In this document: positions 60,301 through 64,000 of the stretch, one piece after another | How the letters are laid out: the number at the start of each line of letters is the position of its first letter | How positions within the stretch are numbered: the stretch's first letter is position 1 | Origin: Whitmania pigra | Taxonomy: Eukaryota; Annelida; Clitellata; Hirudinida; Haemopidae | DNA: 64,000 bases | NCBI GenBank assembly: GCA_021613335.1 | Contig: JAJTWR010000368.1 | Coordinates: 365,001 to 429,000, forward strand | Direction of reading: 5' to 3' | Notes under the pieces: model-generated | Seen by the model: only the letters and a program-made list of their open reading frames with translations | What the model was told of the DNA's origin: nothing | Databases searched by the model: none | Translations under genes and position numbers: made by a program

Positions 60301-62948
60301 CTCCTTTTAGTTATGCTTATTTATAATTTATTATTATTATCCCAGATTAGTCCAAATTATTATTATTATTACTAAAATAATTTTATCACCACTGTCACCT
60401 TGAATTCATTGAGTAATCCTTCTTTCCTGCCTACCCTCATGGAAAATTTCTTCTCCACAAGTCTGAAGAATGAAGAAGTTGATTTGGAAATTTCCTGCAT
60501 GAGTGACAAACAGGTGTGCTTTGACATTATCTGGACAGCAGACACGGAGTATCCGTCGGAGCAGAGGAAAATGGGACAATTCGGATGAACGGCCAGAGAA
60601 AACTGCTGAGGCGTGCAATTGGCCGAAGATGATGCAACCATGCTACCGCTACTGCCATAGGACGTTTACATACTCAGTAACATAATTCAATTATTTAAAT
60701 TCAATCATTTTAGAACTATGCTCCAGCAAAATCATGAAAGTCATAATGGCTTTATAGGTTTTAAATTTATGGTAAATATTAATCAAAAAACATGTTTCAT
60801 CATAACTACTATCATAATCACAAGAATATTTTTTTTAATTCCAAAAGCTATCACAACTTTTGCCAACTCACCTGAAGGTCACGAGTGGATGGAGCGGAAG
60901 GCATCTCATAGGAGACGGGTTGAAATCAAAGTCTTTCATGAGGCACATGACAGGGCTACCTAGGCGAGCGACAAGGTGGGCACATCCTAAGCCGGTTAAG
61001 CAGACCAAGAAAAGATCATCGGATGTCCACTCCATACTAACCACCCAATGGTGTCTTGAAAGGACCATTAAATGTATTAATTAATAAATTAATTCATATT
61101 AATATATAAATGTACTTAATATAAAAAAAAATGATGGATTGTGGTGTCAATTTTCACTCAGATTACCTGTTAATTGAACCAGTGGAAGCATTGCTTTGTA
61201 TGTCAGCTTGTCCAAGTAATAATGAATGATTGGGTGACAGAAATACTATGTGACTTTTGGTGGATGCTCTATTCAAGGAGATTGCAATGACTTGTCCATC
61301 CCTTGAATGCTTTATAAGCAGGGCGCCTATTTCTTTGATAGATTGAGTGGTCTCACGTGATTGGCCAGTTGGCAAGATTGTGGTCAGCAAATGAGATTGT
61401 GACTTCCAAATGGCTTCAAATTTAGGGGCACTTGCAAAAGAATATACATTATCAGTTAATTAAGTTCAAGTGATAATAACAATTATACAGTCAACTGAAT
61501 GTAACAAGTAAAAATACTGATATCAAAAATCCTCTTTGAACTCCATGCTCTTTTGGAATATTTTTTAAATGATGAAAATTCAACCACGACACAACACAAC
61601 ACGGCATGGTTCATCAACTAAAGTTAAAACTACCCAGACAATGAAGATCTTCTATCATCAAATAAGATCATGAGGGTAGAGACAAGCAGATCTGAATTGC
61701 TGTCATAGAAAACAACTGAACACAGGCAATGGAATCCCCAAGTCTGGGTGGATGAGAGGTCAGCATCATTAATAGCAACATCATTAACAGCATAATTAAT
61801 AGCAACATCATTATCGCTTTAAAACTCACACTGCTGTTCTGCACAAAGACAGAATGAACGCAGGCCTCGTGATCCCCAAAAGATGGCAGTTTTATCTCCG
61901 AGGGCTGTGATATCAAAGACCAACTCCCTGTCAATATCCCCTTACTATCTGCTTTCCCTAGCAGTTTTTTGTCTGGTCCATAAGCCCAATAGTTTCTGTT
62001 GACGTCAGAGGCCTGCCACAAGAACAGCTGAAAGTTGGAATTGATAACAACGAGGTGGAAGCCAGTGTCTCCAATGCAGAGGTAGGGCAGTGATAAACCT
62101 GCATCTGTAAAGATGAATTCAAAGAATCATTTTAAACATCCTATAATTGCACACTACAGATGTTTAACTCTCAATTTATTTTTTACACTTAATCTCCTAT
62201 TACAGAAAAAAAATAACGTCAACAATTTACAAATAATCACTCTTTTCACCATATATTGAAGTTTTAGCTCACTTATCAGAGGGTAAACCATAATTTAATT
62301 CTGTGTAATAGGTTGCTAAATATTGCTTAAGTAGTGCATGAAATTGTTAAGAAACCTCCAGAAACTGACCCGACAAGAATCTTCCCTCGTGGTAAGAGGC
62401 CAGCATGGGCATGCCACTGACGATCCTGTGAATGTTGTTTTCTTGGTCCCACAAAAAGATGTTGCCATCTGTTGTGATACCCCCTACAAAGCAGCCTGAA
62501 ATTTGATGGTGGAGATAATTACTAATTAGTATTTAACAAATAATTGAGTACTCTTTACAAAATGTACATACTACTAATCACATTATCAATAATATTAAAG
62601 ACTGCAACATTTTGCAAACCATAAACAAACCATTATCAGAAAGTGTTAAGAGGAGAGATTCGTCGAGAGATTTTTGGAGCTCACGCGGAGGGTTTTTCGT
62701 CTTTCCACTGTCCATGTAAAGAGTGCAAAGGTTTCTCTGATCCAAGAGGAAGATGCTCTTTCAGATGGAAAGTTTATCAGATAACAGTAATATAAAGAAT
62801 ATAATTTAGACAAACTAAATAAATCTTCACCAACCCTATTTGTAAAGGCAATTCTAGTAAAAGGTTGAACCCTCTTGACATCAGTGTAGGCAAGTATTTG
62901 GAGTTCCAGTGTCAATTCATTCATTTTATCACCTGATGTCATCTGCAT
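46587..62948 (-). CDS. CPLANE1: CPLANE1 / JBTS17 (ciliogenesis and planar polarity effector 1)
   Basis: Very large gene, about 40 exons and roughly 3300 residues (human 3197). Well-bounded exons from the start: 62835-62948, 62631-62757, 62370-62495, 61830-62098, 61634-61743, 61167-61430, 60872-61054, 60399-60651, 59913-60134, 59695-59831, 58679-59461, 58388-58593, 58084-58155, 57933-57996, 57481-57694, 57112-57316, 56721-56955, 56472-56545, 56030-56334, 55755-55919, 53875-55676, 53724-53747, 53503-53626; later 52541-52873, 51652-52367, 51226-51407, 50976-51127, 50720-50788, 50510-50647; last 46587-47152. Exon joins at about 53.4 and 47.9-50.4 kb are less certain. The first nine exons match the CPLANE1 beta-propeller (TTDGNIFLWDQE; SMEWTSDDLFLVCL; CLPLHPLVTFR). 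Then come a helical region, a Gln/Asn-rich part, QAVTDMDANVKAIQEMASN and a C-terminal DWSQVDRIVGEEED. Known role: with INTU, FUZ, WDPCP and RSG1 it recruits IFT-A to the ciliary base; loss causes Joubert syndrome. Confidence 0.92.
47125..47225. repeat. Tandem duplication over a CPLANE1 splice acceptor
   Basis: Two copies of about 46 bp, both containing TACGGTCATAATGATAAGC, separated by a few bases. Each includes the acceptor CTTTTAG and the first codons of the last exon (minus strand). Confidence 0.9.
48974..49065. repeat. 12-bp tandem repeat
   Basis: Seven to eight units of ACATCACATTAA with ACATCACATCAA variants, in a CPLANE1 intron. Confidence 0.85.
50055..50135. repeat. Tandem repeat next to a CPLANE1 donor
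   Basis: Two to three copies of a roughly 34-bp unit with AATGAATCCTTTAATACATC, directly after the donor (GTAGGATT) of the exon ending at about 50135. Confidence 0.7.
57363..57472. repeat. (AAT)n/(AAC)n microsatellite
   Basis: About 110 bp of AAT, CAATAA and CAGTAA repeats in a CPLANE1 intron, a few bases from a splice donor. Confidence 0.92.
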
Positions 62949-64000
62949 GTTGTATGTTGCTCTGTTTTTTGATGTTTCAATAGATTGTTCAGATTGCACA
63001 TTGTAGCGTCTTAAAATATTTAAAAATTTAAATATGTAAACAATGTAAATATGATTAACAATTACAAACACCTCTAGTTGAGGTCTACTAAAGTAACAAA
63101 CGATTGTGCATTATATTAAATCATAATTAGCATTTCCCAAAACTAACTCTGATAAAATTATTCAAGAAGCCCATGTAAACTCAAGCATACCTATCAGTTA
63201 GTGATAAGAACTTATATTCCAACTCAATAAATCATCGGTGGTCACAAGACTAGTAAAATTTAAAAGAACATATATGCGTGTATGCGGTGTAAGTTAAGTC
63301 TATCTCTATTTCGGTCATTTTTTATAGTAGAAAATCGATAGCTTCAACAGATGTTTAGTTGAGCCAAATCGGGCTGAGCAGAAAAAAACACACTAACTGG
63401 ATTCGAGTAGTAAGGCAGTAACCGTGCACACCATGAAAAATCTACGTTACATATAAGACATATTTGACAACATGCAGAAGGGAATTTGATGTTAAAAGCA
63501 AACACATTCAATTTAAGCAGCGTCTAGGCAACAAGAGCCGCCAAAGCATGTCTAAACTTGAAACATATCTAAACGCCTGCTAAAATTAATTTTAATAAAC
63601 GTTGTATATATTTTTTAATATTATTTAAATATAAAAATAATTTAAATATAATTTATCAAAAATAAATATCACATACTTGCCTACGATAAATCCAGTAATT
63701 ATTTAAAAAAAAATACACACTCATTTGTTTTTTCAAACTTCTAGAAGAAAATAATCTGATTTTTGTGTTTGTGTATTTATTAGTCTTGCACTGAATTAAA
63801 AGGCTTCGGAAATCCAGCGATAAAGTTGCACTTTGACAGCTAGCAGGAGTGTGTTGCAAAATTGTGCTTCAAAGCTAAATGTTAAAATGTAGTGTATCTT
63901 AAAGGCGTTACACAACAACGAAAGTGACATTTATCTTGGATGGGTCAATGACTTTCATATCGCCGAAGCCTCTTATGGTAATAAGTAAATATCTCGATAT
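62949..64000. other. CPLANE1 5' flank
   Basis: AT-rich region upstream of the CPLANE1 start. A 20-codon upstream ORF starts with ATGTGCAATC at about 63004 and overlaps the main start in another frame. No further gene seen to the end of the window. Confidence 0.4.

Overview
The window is AT-rich nuclear DNA of a bilaterian animal. Its genes are split by many short GT-AG introns and include animal-specific families: calsyntenin, CPLANE1, INTS10, a DHHC24-type palmitoyltransferase, phospholipid scramblases and a GnRH/corazonin/AKH-type receptor. Between genes lie long (AAT)n arrays, minisatellites and remains of LINE retrotransposons. A three-domain (severin-type) gelsolin like that of earthworm, together with the general composition, suggests a marine invertebrate, possibly a lophotrochozoan. 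That placement is inference, not proof.

Layout on the + strand: 3' part of a peptide GPCR (1-4780); a complete 17-exon calsyntenin (6361-11954); an unassigned protein ending in CxxC/C2H2-type zinc-binding motifs (13655-16049) with a dead LINE in its first intron; a ZDHHC24-like acyltransferase (16787-17802). On the - strand: a bublin-like coiled-coil protein, BBLN (18860-19366), and an intronless glyoxalase II, HAGH (20192-21076). HAGH diverges from RPL38 (+, start codon 22124), whose 5'-UTR intron carries four related box C/D snoRNA candidates.

From 24620 to 26778 (- strand) lies an unusual gene. It encodes a 319-residue glutamate-receptor ligand-binding domain with a signal peptide, no amino-terminal domain and no ion-channel pore, ending in a GPI-like hydrophobic tail. 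After a 320-bp (AAT)n array come two tandem phospholipid scramblase genes (- strand, 28509-31590 and 32166-35081) and the 12-exon gelsolin (- strand, 36151-40290). The 5' splice site of gelsolin exon 11 has been amplified as a 30-bp tandem repeat that stays in frame.

The right part holds a complete 17-exon INTS10 (+, 41598-46431) ending 155 bp from the 3' end of a very large CPLANE1/JBTS17 gene (- strand, 46587-62948). CPLANE1 has its beta-propeller exons at the right and its C-terminus at the left. The genes look like independent housekeeping, ciliary and neuronal loci; there is no operon logic. The strongest candidates for something new are the pore-less glutamate receptor, the amplified splice donor in gelsolin and the snoRNA family in RPL38.
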